The position numbers and the translations under genes were made by a program. Shown here in pieces: positions 18,282 through 26,569 of a DNA stretch of 64,000 nucleotides. A model generated the notes under the pieces. The model was not told where the DNA came from. It ran no database searches and saw only the letters and a program-made list of their open reading frames with translations. This DNA comes from Flavonifractor sp. AGMB03687 (lineage in GTDB: Bacteria; Bacillota; Clostridia; Oscillospirales; Oscillospiraceae): positions 496,001-560,000 of the forward strand of contig NZ_JADKZI010000002.1 in NCBI RefSeq assembly GCF_017811815.1, given 5' to 3'. Position 1 is the stretch's first letter. Each line of letters opens with the position of its first letter.

Positions 18282-19415
18282 TCAGCTCAGCCGCAGGGCG
18301 GAGATCCGATTGAGCACAGTCTGCATGGTGCTCTGATTATACCCGCCGTTGGTGGCCGTCTTGTCCAGCAGGATACCGCCGGTCTTGGTGGGGGCGGACA
18401 GGGCGCACACCGACATATAAACCACCTGCGCCCGGGTAAAGCTGCCGCCGGACAACAGGGCGGCCTCGCTCTGGCGGATGACGCCGTAGGCCACCGCCGC
18501 GTCCATGGCGTTCTGCCAGGTGAAGTCGGGGTTAATGCCGCTCTCCGTATAACCCAGGGCACGCAGCACAAAGGTCATGTATTCCCCCGCCGTGATGGTG
18601 TTGTTGGGGCCAAACATCAGCTTTCCGGCAGCGTTGGTACCGATGCCGGTGGTGTAGCCTTTCTCATAGGCGTAGGCCAGATAGCGGTCGGCCCAGCTGG
18701 GGCTGTCGGCAAAGGGATTGACCGCCGTGGAAGCCAGGGCGGCGTTCTCCTCTCCCATCAGTCGGATAAACATGACCAGGCCCTCCACCCGGACGGCCTG
18801 CCGCTCCAGCTCGTAGCCGGAGCCGTAGGCGGCCCCGGTACCCTTCAGCAGGCCCATCTCAGTCAGGCCGTCGGCCATGGCGTTGTAATCCACGTTTGTG
18901 CTGGCGGAGAGGGTGTAACTCCCCTCCAGGCTGAGTACCGCCGTGTCCGAGGTCACGGTAACCGCCACGGCGGTCTCCCCCGCCAGGCAGCGGTGCCGGG
19001 CGGTCAGACCGCTGCCGGAGGATACCGCCGTGCCGGAGGTGGTGTCAATAAGCGCCCCGCCGGAGGCAGTGGCGCTGCCCGCCAGCAGCATTACGCCGGA
19101 ACCGGAGGACAGAGTAAGCACGTCCCCCTTCTTGAAACGCAAATCACTCAGGCCGGAGGAGGACGACGTACCGCCGCTTCCGCTCCCCGCCTGGGACAGA
19201 TAGGTATTGTGCTTGCTGTTCAAATCGCTGAGCGCCTGGTGGTAGGTGGAGCTCATCTGCTCCTCCGCCCGCTTGCTCACCTGCTCCAGCGCCTGGGTGG
19301 TAAAGGTGCCGTCCACATAGCTCTTGCTGACCAGAGACTGGTCGCCGGCGGCCACCACCGCCCCGCAGCTTACCAGGATGGTCCCGGCAAGCAGAATTGC
19401 CGCTGCTTTCTTCAT
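18282..19415 (-). CDS. Exported S-layer homology (SLH) domain protein
   Basis: 377 residues. An N-terminal signal peptide (residues 1-23); LVSC at 14-17 also fits a lipobox, so it may be a lipoprotein. Residues ~25-70 are helical. A Ser/Gly-rich beta region (75-175) follows, with TLSSGSGVMLLAGSATASGGA. The C-terminal half holds SLH modules, clearest as VNPFADSPSWADRYLAYAYE...KLMFGPNNTITAGEYM. SLH domains bind pyruvylated cell-wall polymers. The ATG overlaps the rex stop by four bases, so it is translationally coupled to rex, an unusual partner. Confidence 0.85.
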   Translation of the reverse strand: MKKAAAILLAGTILVSCGAVVAAGDQSLVSKSYVDGTFTTQALEQVSKRAEEQMSSTYHQALSDLNSKHNTYLSQAGSGSGGTSSSSGLSDLRFKKGDVLTLSSGSGVMLLAGSATASGGALIDTTSGTAVSSGSGLTARHRCLAGETAVAVTVTSDTAVLSLEGSYTLSASTNVDYNAMADGLTEMGLLKGTGAAYGSGYELERQAVRVEGLVMFIRLMGEENAALASTAVNPFADSPSWADRYLAYAYEKGYTTGIGTNAAGKLMFGPNNTITAGEYMTFVLRALGYTESGINPDFTWQNAMDAAVAYGVIRQSEAALLSGGSFTRAQVVYMSVCALSAPTKTGGILLDKTATNGGYNQSTMQTVLNRISALRLS

Positions 19416-20044
19416 GCTTCCTCCGAGATCATGTAGCTGAGGGCCAGCAGGCTGTCCGCAAAGTGGACATCCTCAATGACCACACCCGGTGCATCCACCG
19501 TCAGCTCGCTGTTGGTAAAATTCCAGATGCCGCGCACACCGGACCGGACCAGCCTGCCCGCGGTGGCATTGGCCACGCTGCGAGGCACCGTCAGCACCCC
19601 GATGCTGGCGGGATGCTCCGCCAGGTACTCCTCCAGCCGGTCCACATGGTAGATGGGCACGCCGGAGCGCACCTGTCCCACGATCTCCGGGGCCACGTCA
19701 AAGGCGGCGGCCAGAATCACGCCGGAGCGTTCAAAGTGGAAGTTCTCCATCAGGGCGCGGCCCAGGTTACCCGCGCCCAGGATGACGGCGGTGTGGCCCC
19801 GGTTCATGCCCAGGATGTCGGCCACCTCTCCCCGCAGTTTTTCAATGTTATAGCCATATCCCTGCTGGCCAAATTCTCCGAAGCAGGACAGATCCTGCCG
19901 GATCTGGGAGGCGGTCAGGCCCATGGACCGTCCCAGGGCGCTGGAGGAAATACGCTCCACCCCAGCCAAATGCAGGTCAGTCAAATGGCGGTAATACCGG
20001 GGCAGACGCCGGATCACCGCACTGGACACCTTTTGCTTTCTCAT
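19412..20044 (-). CDS. rex: Redox-sensing transcriptional repressor Rex
   Basis: 210 residues, normal length. N-terminal winged helix (RLPRYYRHLTDLHLAGVERISS, SQIRQDLSCFGEFGQQGYGY) and a Rossmann domain (AVILGAGNLGRALMENF) that senses NADH/NAD+. The C-terminal helix swaps between subunits. In clostridia Rex represses fermentation genes when NADH is low. I saw no clear Rex operator in this window. Start MRKQKV at 20044; longer frames run into the divergent gene. Confidence 0.95.
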   Translation of the reverse strand: MRKQKVSSAVIRRLPRYYRHLTDLHLAGVERISSSALGRSMGLTASQIRQDLSCFGEFGQQGYGYNIEKLRGEVADILGMNRGHTAVILGAGNLGRALMENFHFERSGVILAAAFDVAPEIVGQVRSGVPIYHVDRLEEYLAEHPASIGVLTVPRSVANATAGRLVRSGVRGIWNFTNSELTVDAPGVVIEDVHFADSLLALSYMISEEA

Positions 20045-20084
20045 TGCTCCATCACACTCGTTCCAGAGGATATCTTTCCTATTC

Positions 20085-20113
20085 AGTTTACTCAAAACTG
20101 CCATCGATGTCAA
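20085..20113 (-). promoter_or_regulatory. rex promoter
   Basis: Reading leftward: TTGACA (20113-20108), spacer 17, TAAACT (20090-20085). The rex ATG lies about 40 bases further. Confidence 0.8.
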
Positions 20114-20173
20114 CGTCTGCGGGACAATTCCTGCCTTTCTGGCATAGAGTGGAAGGAAAAGGAGGAATGCACT

Positions 20174-20563
20174 TTGGCCGCAACAGGAACCATTCTGACC
20201 CGGGTTTTTACCTCCCAGGCCCAGATCCCCGTGGCCGGGGCCACCGTGGCCTTCACCCAGCGGAGCACCGAGGGACGCCATGCTCTGCTGGCACTCCGGG
20301 TCACCGACGCTAATGGCCGTACCCAGCCCGTCCGGGTGGGTACCCCCGATCCGTCCGCCAGCGAGTCCCCTGGTACCATCACCCCCTTCGCTGTATGCGA
20401 CATCTGGGTGGAGTCGCCGGGGTATGAGCTGCTGGTGGTGGAGAATGTACAGATCTTCCCCAACACCGAGACCCTGCAGGAGCTGGAGCTCATCCCCCTG
20501 CCGGAGCAGTCCGCTACCCTGCTGCCGGAAAATCCGGTGAATGTTCCGCCCCAAAACCTGTAA
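20174..20563 (+). CDS. Small beta-sandwich (carboxypeptidase-regulatory-like) protein
   Basis: 129 residues from a TTG start with AAGGAGG eight bases before. The pattern is of a transthyretin/CarboxypepD-regulatory-like beta sandwich: LTRVFTSQAQIPVAGATVAF, then LLALRVTDANGRTQPVRV, DIWVESPGYELLVVENVQIF. No signal peptide. First of three close genes with two peptidoglycan-binding proteins, which suggests a wall or spore-envelope role (inference). Confidence 0.7.
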   Translation: MAATGTILTRVFTSQAQIPVAGATVAFTQRSTEGRHALLALRVTDANGRTQPVRVGTPDPSASESPGTITPFAVCDIWVESPGYELLVVENVQIFPNTETLQELELIPLPEQSATLLPENPVNVPPQNL

Positions 20564-20575
20564 AGGAGGGATAGT

Positions 20576-21796
20576 ATGCCAGAACCGCTGCCCATTACCC
20601 CCTATGTGCCCCAGCATATCACAGTCCACCTGGGGCCGCCCGGCTCCGATGCGGAGAATGTGACGGTCTCCTTCCCGGAGTATGTGAAGAATGTGGCCTC
20701 CAATGAGATCTACCCCACCTGGGAGACCGCCGCTCTCCAGGCCAACATCCTGGCCATCATCTCCTTCGCCCTCAACCGGGTGTACACCGAGTTCTACCCC
20801 AGCCGGGGCTACCCTTTCAATATCACCTCCTCCACCGCCTACGACCAGAAGTTCATCAAGGACCGCAACATCTTTGAGAACATCAGCCAGCTGGTGGATG
20901 AGATGTTCAACTCCTACATACGGCGCATCGGCTTTGTGGAGCCTCTGGCCGCCAAATTCTGCAACGGCACCACCGTCACCTGCGACGGGCTCTCCCAGTG
21001 GGGCAGCCAGGCCATGGCGGAGCAAGGGGCCGACTATATGACCATCCTGCGTAGCTACTACGGCGACAACATCGAGCTGGTAACCAACGCCCCGGTCCAG
21101 GGCATCCGCTACTCCTACCCCGGCTACCCCATCCGCCGGGGAGACCGCGGCGAGGCGGTACAGCGCATTCAGGTCATGCTCAACCGCATCTCCCGGGACT
21201 ACCCCGCCATACCCAAGGTCTACCCGGTAGACGGCATCTTTGGTCCCGCCACCGAGTCGGCGGTGAAGAAGTTTCAGGAGATCTTCGACCTGACCCCCGA
21301 CGGCATTGTGGGCAATTCCACCTGGTACAAGATGGTCTTTCTCTATGTGGGGGTGCTGGATCTGACCGAGCTCATCAGCCAGGGCCAGACCTACTACCCC
21401 GGCGGCAGTGGCCAGCCCTTCCCCAGCGTGCTCTCCGAGGGAGCACGGGGAGACTCGGTGCGTACCATTCAGTACGTGCTTTCGGTGGTGTCCGAGTTTT
21501 ACAGCAACATTCCACGGGTAGCCATCGACGGCATCTACGGCCCCGCCACCAAGAACGCCGTCATCGCCGTCCAGCGCATGGCCGGTCTGGCCCAGGACGG
21601 CATCATGGGTCCCCAGACCTGGGCCGCACTCTACCGGCTATATGCCGGCATCGTGGACACGGTGGAGACCTACACCAATGTGATCCCCGAACAGTTCCGT
21701 CCCAATCTGCCTGAAAGCCAGGCCACCGGCCTGACCCAGTATCCCGGCCAGCCCATGACTCTGGGCTCCGCCGACGAGAGAGGAGCCGCCTCATGA
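20576..21796 (+). CDS. SpoIID/LytB-like domain protein with two peptidoglycan-binding domains
   Basis: 406 residues. Residues ~40-180 resemble the SpoIID/LytB fold (EIYPTWETAALQANILAIISFALNR, GYPFNITSSTAYDQKF). Two PG_binding_1 domains follow, each with the GD.GEAV.RIQ...DGIFGPATE.AVKKFQ pattern (residues ~185-260 and ~285-365). No signal peptide is visible, as in many mother-cell spore proteins. Its relation to spoIID itself is distant. Downstream gene overlaps by four bases (ATGA). Probable role: binding or remodelling spore peptidoglycan. Confidence 0.75.
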   Translation: MPEPLPITPYVPQHITVHLGPPGSDAENVTVSFPEYVKNVASNEIYPTWETAALQANILAIISFALNRVYTEFYPSRGYPFNITSSTAYDQKFIKDRNIFENISQLVDEMFNSYIRRIGFVEPLAAKFCNGTTVTCDGLSQWGSQAMAEQGADYMTILRSYYGDNIELVTNAPVQGIRYSYPGYPIRRGDRGEAVQRIQVMLNRISRDYPAIPKVYPVDGIFGPATESAVKKFQEIFDLTPDGIVGNSTWYKMVFLYVGVLDLTELISQGQTYYPGGSGQPFPSVLSEGARGDSVRTIQYVLSVVSEFYSNIPRVAIDGIYGPATKNAVIAVQRMAGLAQDGIMGPQTWAALYRLYAGIVDTVETYTNVIPEQFRPNLPESQATGLTQYPGQPMTLGSADERGAAS

Positions 21797-22326
21797 TCGT
21801 ACCCCAGGAGATCCGCCTCATCGGGCAGCCGGTCCGCAGCCTCCAGACCATGCTGCGGGAGCTGTCCTTCCTCTACGACTTTCTGCCCCGGCTCACCCCC
21901 GACGGCATTTTCGGGGAGCGTACCCTGGAGGCCGTCATGCTCTTCCAGCGGGAGTTCTTCCCGCCGGTGACCGGCCGGGTGGACCAGGCCACCTGGGACG
22001 CCATCGCCGCCCTCTACCTCCAGGCCAGAACCCGGCTGGCGGGGCCGCTCCCCTGCCGGGGATATCCCAACTGCGACTTTTCGGTGCAGCCCGACCAGGA
22101 CAGTGTCCATCTCTACCTGGTGCAGTCTATGTTCCGGGCGCTGGCCCGCCTGCTGGACGGCATCCAGTCCGCCCCCGTCACCGGTCAGAACGACGCCACC
22201 ACCCAGCACAACATCCGCTGGGTGCAGCAGCTGGATGGCAGGCCGCAAACCGGCGTGCTGGACCAGGGCAGCTGGAATACCATCAGTCGGCTGTATACTT
22301 TGTTTGTCACCTACGGGCAGAAATAA
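21793..22326 (+). CDS. Peptidoglycan-binding domain protein
   Basis: 177 residues with two PG_binding_1-like repeats: VRSLQTMLRELSFLYDF...DGIFGERTLEAVMLFQ (residues ~13-55) and a degenerate second (VHLYLVQSMFRAL...TQHNIRWVQQLDGRPQTGVLD). No catalytic domain and no signal peptide. Translationally coupled to the preceding gene, with which it probably acts. Confidence 0.75.
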   Translation: MIVPQEIRLIGQPVRSLQTMLRELSFLYDFLPRLTPDGIFGERTLEAVMLFQREFFPPVTGRVDQATWDAIAALYLQARTRLAGPLPCRGYPNCDFSVQPDQDSVHLYLVQSMFRALARLLDGIQSAPVTGQNDATTQHNIRWVQQLDGRPQTGVLDQGSWNTISRLYTLFVTYGQK

Positions 22327-22347
22327 GAAGGGCAAAGGGCTGTATCT

Positions 22348-22596
22348 TTACCCAAAATCGTGCCTTGTGCCGCATCCGCTGCCTAAATCCTCAAATACGC
22401 ATACGATCTCTTCGATCTTTTGAAAGCATTCCGTATCGTCCAGGCGTTCATCCTTCAGGATCGCCTGGATTTTTTGTAAGGCCTGATAACATCTCTGTTC
22501 CGTGAGCGTACGGATATCGCATGGCAATTCCGGAAAAGAGATGTTCACGGTCGTATTCTGTAAGATGTGAGCCAGCATTTCCTGATATAGTTCCAT
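22348..22596 (-). CDS. Small acidic protein of unknown function
   Basis: 82 residues, mostly helical (ELYQEMLAHILQN; CYQALQKIQAILKDERLDDTECFQKIEEIV). Preceded by AAGGG and a strong promoter, so it looks real although unrecognised. It is lower in GC than its neighbours and divergent from an XRE regulator, an arrangement also seen for toxin-antitoxin or phage-derived pairs. That function is not shown. Confidence 0.6.
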   Translation of the reverse strand: MELYQEMLAHILQNTTVNISFPELPCDIRTLTEQRCYQALQKIQAILKDERLDDTECFQKIEEIVCVFEDLGSGCGTRHDFG

Positions 22597-22611
22597 CACG
22601 CCCTTCTATAT

Positions 22612-22627
22612 AGTACTTATAAGTACT
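22612..22627. promoter_or_regulatory. Palindromic operator 1
   Basis: Perfect 16-bp palindrome AGTACTTATAAGTACT, about 10 bases past the -10 of the leftward promoter. Probable site of the adjacent XRE repressor. Confidence 0.75.
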
Positions 22628-22636
22628 GTATCAAAC

Positions 22637-22665
22637 ATTCTAATGAGAACCTGTTGTATTGTCAA
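22637..22665 (-). promoter_or_regulatory. Promoter of the leftward small gene
   Basis: Reading leftward: TTGACA (22665-22660), spacer 17, TAGAAT (22642-22637). It is flanked on both sides by copies of the AGTACT-type palindrome. Confidence 0.8.
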
Positions 22666-22666
22666 T

Positions 22667-22682
22667 AGTATTCATAAGTACT
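22667..22682. promoter_or_regulatory. Palindromic operator 2 (imperfect copy)
   Basis: AGTATTCATAAGTACT, differing from operator 1 at two positions, with centres 55 bp apart. It lies 20 bases before the XRE gene, where it could control the regulator itself. Confidence 0.7.
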
Positions 22683-22701
22683 ATTGCGAGGGGGCAAAGC
22701 A

Positions 22702-22926
22702 ATGTATTTTCAGCGGCTGCGTGATCTCCGGGAGGACAGGGATCTGTATCAGAAGGATATTGCCGAGGTGCTGGGGATCAGCCAGACGGTGTATTCCCGT
22801 TACGAGCGCGGGTTCCAGACCATTCCGGTGGTCCATCTTCTGACTCTGGCTGACTTCTACCACACCTCCACCGATTATATTCTGGGCCGCACCAACATCA
22901 GCAGCCCCTACGAACGTGCAAAATAA
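22702..22926 (+). CDS. XRE-family helix-turn-helix regulator
   Basis: 74 residues, a single lambda-repressor-like domain: LRDLREDRDLYQKDIAEVLG, then SQTVYSRYERGFQTIPVVHL, ending FYHTSTDYILGRT. No effector domain. Start ATG 22702 follows GAGGGGGC. Small stand-alone XRE proteins usually dimerise on palindromes like the two just upstream, so autoregulation and control of the divergent gene are likely. Confidence 0.85.
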   Translation: MYFQRLRDLREDRDLYQKDIAEVLGISQTVYSRYERGFQTIPVVHLLTLADFYHTSTDYILGRTNISSPYERAK

Positions 22927-22927
22927 G

Positions 22928-22967
22928 AAACCGGGTCCTGCCGTCCATGGCGGCAGGACCCGGTTTT
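22928..22967. terminator. Bidirectional terminator between XRE gene and his operon
   Basis: Stem AAACCGGGTCCTGCC with its complement, loop of about six bases, T-run to the right and A-run to the left. Confidence 0.88.
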
Positions 22968-22984
22968 GTCATAATCACAGTCTA

Positions 22985-23314
22985 TTAGGTCTCGTGGTCC
23001 ACAGTCTTCATCTGCTTCAGATTGCCGATCTTGTGGCTGCGGCGCTCCAGCTCGGCGAGCACCGCATCCAGGGGAATCTTCTGGTCGGCCATCATGACCA
23101 TCAGGTGGTAGATCAGATCGGAGATCTCTCCCACGGTCTCCTCCTGCTTGCCGTTCTTGGCGGCGATGATGGTCTCGGAGCACTCCTCCCCCACCTTCTT
23201 CAGGATCTTGTCCAGGCCCTTGTCAAAGAGATAGCAGGTGTAGGACCCCTCCTGGGGATCGCTCTTGCGGCCCAGCACCACCTGGTACAGGTCCTGTAAA
23301 ATGGTATCGCTCAT
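22985..23314 (-). CDS. hisE: Phosphoribosyl-ATP pyrophosphohydrolase
   Basis: 109 residues. Step two of histidine synthesis. MazG-like helical fold with the metal motif GEECSETIIAAKNG and EISDLIYHLMVMM. ATG 23314 with GGGAGG is preferred to the upstream in-frame start. It overlaps hisI by four bases. Last gene of the his operon. Confidence 0.95.
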   Translation of the reverse strand: MSDTILQDLYQVVLGRKSDPQEGSYTCYLFDKGLDKILKKVGEECSETIIAAKNGKQEETVGEISDLIYHLMVMMADQKIPLDAVLAELERRSHKIGNLKQMKTVDHET

Positions 23315-23640
23315 GGTGTTTCCTCCCAAATCGTGTTGAAAAAGCAGCTTCTTGCCCCGGTGTGGCAGGTGGGGCCCTCCGGGGTGCAGAGATAGAGCAA
23401 GGTGTCAGTGTCGCAGTCGGTGACCACCTTCTTCACGTGGAGGAAGTGGCCCGAGCTCTCTCCCTTGTTCCACAGCTTCTGCCGGCTGCGGGACCAGAAC
23501 CAGGCGGTTTTGGTCGTTAAAGTCAGCTCCACCGCCTCGCGGTTGGTGAAGCCCAGCATCAAAATATCCTTGGTTTCCGCGTCCTGGATGATGACAGGGA
23601 TCAGCTCGGACTTCTGAAACAGATTGTTCAGATCCATCAT
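23311..23640 (-). CDS. hisI: Phosphoribosyl-AMP cyclohydrolase
   Basis: 109 residues, separate from hisE (fused in many enterobacteria). Zn site seen as CDTDT...CHTGARSCF; TAWFWSRSRQKLWNKGESSG is the family hallmark. Hydrolyses the purine ring of PR-AMP. Ribosome site GAGGTG. Confidence 0.96.
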   Translation of the reverse strand: MMDLNNLFQKSELIPVIIQDAETKDILMLGFTNREAVELTLTTKTAWFWSRSRQKLWNKGESSGHFLHVKKVVTDCDTDTLLYLCTPEGPTCHTGARSCFFNTIWEETP

Positions 23641-23649
23641 GGTATCACC

Positions 23650-23883
23650 TCAAAATTCCCAGGGCGGCTTCTCTTCCTTCCAGTCCCAGGGGTCTTCGCC
23701 GCCCCGCCGGTCCCGGCGTGCGGTCAGTTTGGGCGTCTTGTGCGCCGCCTTTTGCGTGGGGCGGTCCTGTACCCGTTTTTTCTTTTGATTCGATAAAGGC
23801 GTTTTGGGAACCGCTCCGGCCAATGTATTGACTGTGTTCTCTCCCAACAGGTCGGACACCAGATCAAAAATATCGTCCAGCAT
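23650..23883 (-). CDS. Small basic protein embedded in the his operon
   Basis: 77 residues. A short hydrophobic/acidic N-terminal helix (MLDDIFDLVSDLLGENTVNTL) is followed by a Lys/Arg-rich, probably disordered middle (NQKKKRVQDRPTQKAAHK) and a Trp/Pro-rich tail. AAGGGGGAAG precedes the ATG, and the gene fits tightly between hisF and hisI. I recognise no family; conservation in related genomes would decide whether it belongs to the pathway. Confidence 0.6.
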   Translation of the reverse strand: MLDDIFDLVSDLLGENTVNTLAGAVPKTPLSNQKKKRVQDRPTQKAAHKTPKLTARRDRRGGEDPWDWKEEKPPWEF

Positions 23884-23905
23884 ACCATCTTCCCCCTTGT
23901 GTGAA

Positions 23906-24661
23906 TTATCGCACCGGGATCTTTCTGGTTTCAAGATACTCCTTTACCTGGGGCACTGTCAACTCCCCAAAATGAAATAAGGAGGCCGCCAGGGCCGCAT
24001 CGCAGTTTGTCTCCTCAAATACCTCTGCAAAATGGGCCAAACTGCCGCAGCCGCCGGAGGCGATGACCGGGATGGACACCGCGTCCGTCACCGCCTTTGT
24101 CATGGCCAGGTCGAAGCCCGCCTTGGTGCCGTCAGCGTCCATGGAGGTGAGCAAAATCTCCCCCGCCCCCAGGGTCTCGCCCTTTTTGACCCATTCGATC
24201 AGGTCCATGCCGGTAGGCTTGCGGCCGCCAGCCACCACCACCTCCCAGGTGCCGTCGCCCCGGGCGCGGGCATCCACTGCCAGCACCACGCACTGGGAGC
24301 CGAACCGCTCCGCCGCCTCAGAGATAAGCTCCGGCCGGGCCACCGCAGCGGAGTTGATTGAAATTTTGTCTGCCCCCGCCCGCAGCAGCCGCTGGAAATC
24401 CTCCAGGGTACGGATGCCGCCCCCCACCGTCAGGGGTACAAAGACCTGGGCGGCAGTGCGCTCCACCACGTCGGCCACGGTGTCCCGGGCGTCGCTGGTG
24501 GCGGTGATATCCAGAAAGACGATCTCGTCGGCACCCTGATCGGAATAGTACTTGGCCAGCTCCACCGGGTCGCCGGCGTCCCGGACGTTGACGAAGTTGA
24601 CCCCCTTCACCACCCGGCCGTCCCGCACGTCCAGACAGGGGATGATCCGTTTGGCTAACAC
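23906..24661 (-). CDS. hisF: Imidazole glycerol phosphate synthase, cyclase subunit
   Basis: 251 residues, a full (beta/alpha)8 barrel. Catalytic Asp residues in [12 protein letters not shown] (D11) and [11 protein letters not shown] are present. Works with HisH to form imidazole glycerol phosphate and AICAR. Overlaps hisA by seven bases. Confidence 0.97.
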   Translation of the reverse strand: MLAKRIIPCLDVRDGRVVKGVNFVNVRDAGDPVELAKYYSDQGADEIVFLDITATSDARDTVADVVERTAAQVFVPLTVGGGIRTLEDFQRLLRAGADKISINSAAVARPELISEAAERFGSQCVVLAVDARARGDGTWEVVVAGGRKPTGMDLIEWVKKGETLGAGEILLTSMDADGTKAGFDLAMTKAVTDAVSIPVIASGGCGSLAHFAEVFEETNCDAALAASLFHFGELTVPQVKEYLETRKIPVR

Positions 24662-25377
24662 TGCTCCCCCGCCTCCTTTACCACTTGTTCCAGATCCACC
24701 GTTCCGGCATAGTAAGCCTTGCCGATGATGGCCCCGTACAGGCCCATGCCGTTCAGCTTGGACAGGTCCTCATTGGAGGACACTCCGCCGGACGCCACGA
24801 TCCGGCAGTCAACCGCCTTCTGCAAATCAGCCAGCCGGTCAAAAGAGGGGCCGGACAGCATGCCGTCGGTGGCAATATCCGTAAAGATAATCGTCTTTAC
24901 ACCCATTGATTCCATGGACTTTGCAAACTCCAGATAGTTGAGTCCCGAGGACTGCTCCCACCCGGCAGTCTTGACGATGCCGTCCATGGCGTCGATGCCC
25001 ACGGCGATGCGCTCGCCATACTTGGCCACCGCCTCTTTCACAAACTCCGGGTGGCTGACTGCGGCGGAGCCGATGACGCACCGCCATACACCCAGTGCAA
25101 AGACCTCCTCCAGATCGGCCATGGAGCGGATACCGCCCCCCAGCTCCACCTTCAGGCCGGAGTTCTGGGCCACCGCCTGCACGATGGCGCCGTTCTGCCG
25201 GGCACCGCTGCGGGCGCCGTCCAGATCTACCATATGGATGTGGCGGGCCCCGGCGTCATAAAAGGCCTTTGCGGTAGCCAACGGATCGTCGGCCACCTGA
25301 TGAGCCGTTGCAAAATCTCCTTTGTAAAGGCGGACCGCCTTACCATCTTTCAGATCAATGGCAGGAAATAAGATCAT
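24655..25377 (-). CDS. hisA: ProFAR isomerase
   Basis: 240 residues. Barrel enzyme with catalytic Asp in [12 protein letters not shown] (D8) and a second in [10 protein letters not shown]. Half-barrel phosphate sites ELGGGIRS and ASGGVSS. Amadori rearrangement step. Overlaps hisH by four bases. Confidence 0.97.
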   Translation of the reverse strand: MILFPAIDLKDGKAVRLYKGDFATAHQVADDPLATAKAFYDAGARHIHMVDLDGARSGARQNGAIVQAVAQNSGLKVELGGGIRSMADLEEVFALGVWRCVIGSAAVSHPEFVKEAVAKYGERIAVGIDAMDGIVKTAGWEQSSGLNYLEFAKSMESMGVKTIIFTDIATDGMLSGPSFDRLADLQKAVDCRIVASGGVSSNEDLSKLNGMGLYGAIIGKAYYAGTVDLEQVVKEAGEQC

Positions 25378-25982
25378 GTGTTCAGCCCTCCGAAGTTTCT
25401 CAAAATCTGCAGGCCCACCTCGCCGCTCTTCTCCGGGTGGAACTGGCAGCCGTACACGTTGCCCTTCTGGACCGCCGCCACCACAGGCGTACCATAGTCG
25501 GTCTGGGCGATGACGGTGGCCGGGTCAGCGGCCACACCGCAGAAGGAGTGGACGAAGTAGACGTAGTTGCCCTCCTCCACCCCGGCAAACAGAGGCGAGG
25601 GATTGGGGAAGCTCAGGCTGTTCCAGCCGATGTGGGGCAGCTTTAGGTTTGTCTCGATCTTACGGACACAGCCTCCTACAAGGCCAAGGCCTTTACACTC
25701 CCGCACCTCTTCCCCCTGGTCGAAGAGCAGCTGCATCCCCAGGCAGATGCCCAGAATGGGCTTCTGTTGGGCCTGGGCCACCAGCACCTGGTCCAGGCCG
25801 CTCACCCGCAGCTTGTCCGCCGCGTCGGGAAAGGCACCCACGCCGGGCAACAGGATGGCGTCGGCCAGCTCCAGCTCCCTGGCGTCGCTGGTAATGCAGG
25901 TTTTCAGGCCCAGATAGTCCATGGCGTTGGTAACGCTCTTCAGGTTTCCAACCCCGTAATCCACAACCGCAATACGTCCCAT
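25374..25982 (-). CDS. hisH: Imidazole glycerol phosphate synthase, glutaminase subunit
   Basis: 202 residues. Class I glutamine amidotransferase: nucleophile in GICLGMQLLF, His-Glu pair in CQFHPEKSG. Start MGRIAVVDYGVGNLKS at 25982, which overlaps the hisB stop as TGATG; a longer in-frame extension lies inside hisB and is not used. Confidence 0.97.
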   Translation of the reverse strand: MGRIAVVDYGVGNLKSVTNAMDYLGLKTCITSDARELELADAILLPGVGAFPDAADKLRVSGLDQVLVAQAQQKPILGICLGMQLLFDQGEEVRECKGLGLVGGCVRKIETNLKLPHIGWNSLSFPNPSPLFAGVEEGNYVYFVHSFCGVAADPATVIAQTDYGTPVVAAVQKGNVYGCQFHPEKSGEVGLQILRNFGGLNT

Positions 25983-26557
25983 CACAGCACCCCCTTGGTG
26001 GAGGTGACTCCGGTGCCGGTGATCTGGACCGCCTCCTTTACTGCCACACCCAGGGACTTGAACAGGGCTTCGGTGATGTGGTGGGCGTTCTTTCCATGGT
26101 GGCACTTCATATGTAAAGTCAATCCGATATTCACCGCGAAGGCCCGCATAAATTCCTCGGTGAGGCAGGAGTCATAGGTGCCGATCATAGGCTGGGGCAT
26201 CTCAGCGTCAAAGACCAGAAAGGGCCGGTTGGAGAAGTCCAGGGCGGTGAAGCACAGGGCCTCGTCCATGGGAATGAAGGCGGAAGCAAAGCGGCGGATA
26301 CCCTTCCGGTCTCCCAGTGCTTCCTTCATGGCCTGGCCCAGCACGATGCCCACATCCTCCACCGTGTGATGGCCGTCTACCTCCAGGTCACCCTGGACGG
26401 TCAGCTCCAGGCCCAGTCCGCCGTAAAAGGCAAAAGCGGTGAGCATGTGGTCAAAAAAGCCGATGCCGGTATTGACCTTCACCTCTCCCCCCTCCAGAGC
26501 CAGAGAAAGACGGATGTCGGTCTCCTTGGTAGTGCGGGTCAGTTGGGATGTTCTCAT
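25982..26557 (-). CDS. hisB: Imidazoleglycerol-phosphate dehydratase
   Basis: 191 residues, dehydratase only (no fused phosphatase). Metal-binding motifs GIGFFDHMLTAFAFYG, DGHHTVEDVGI and MKCHHGKNAHH are intact. The start is ATG 26557 (7 bases from AAAGGAGA) or ATG 26563. The histidinol-phosphate phosphatase is not in this window. Confidence 0.96.
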   Translation of the reverse strand: MRTSQLTRTTKETDIRLSLALEGGEVKVNTGIGFFDHMLTAFAFYGGLGLELTVQGDLEVDGHHTVEDVGIVLGQAMKEALGDRKGIRRFASAFIPMDEALCFTALDFSNRPFLVFDAEMPQPMIGTYDSCLTEEFMRAFAVNIGLTLHMKCHHGKNAHHITEALFKSLGVAVKEAVQITGTGVTSTKGVL

Positions 26558-26569
26558 GGTCATTCTCCT

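Noticed and set aside
20045..21025. Upstream extension of the rex frame giving 537 residues
   Set aside because: The extension is antisense to two peptidoglycan-related genes and passes through the rex promoter. Rex itself starts at 20044.
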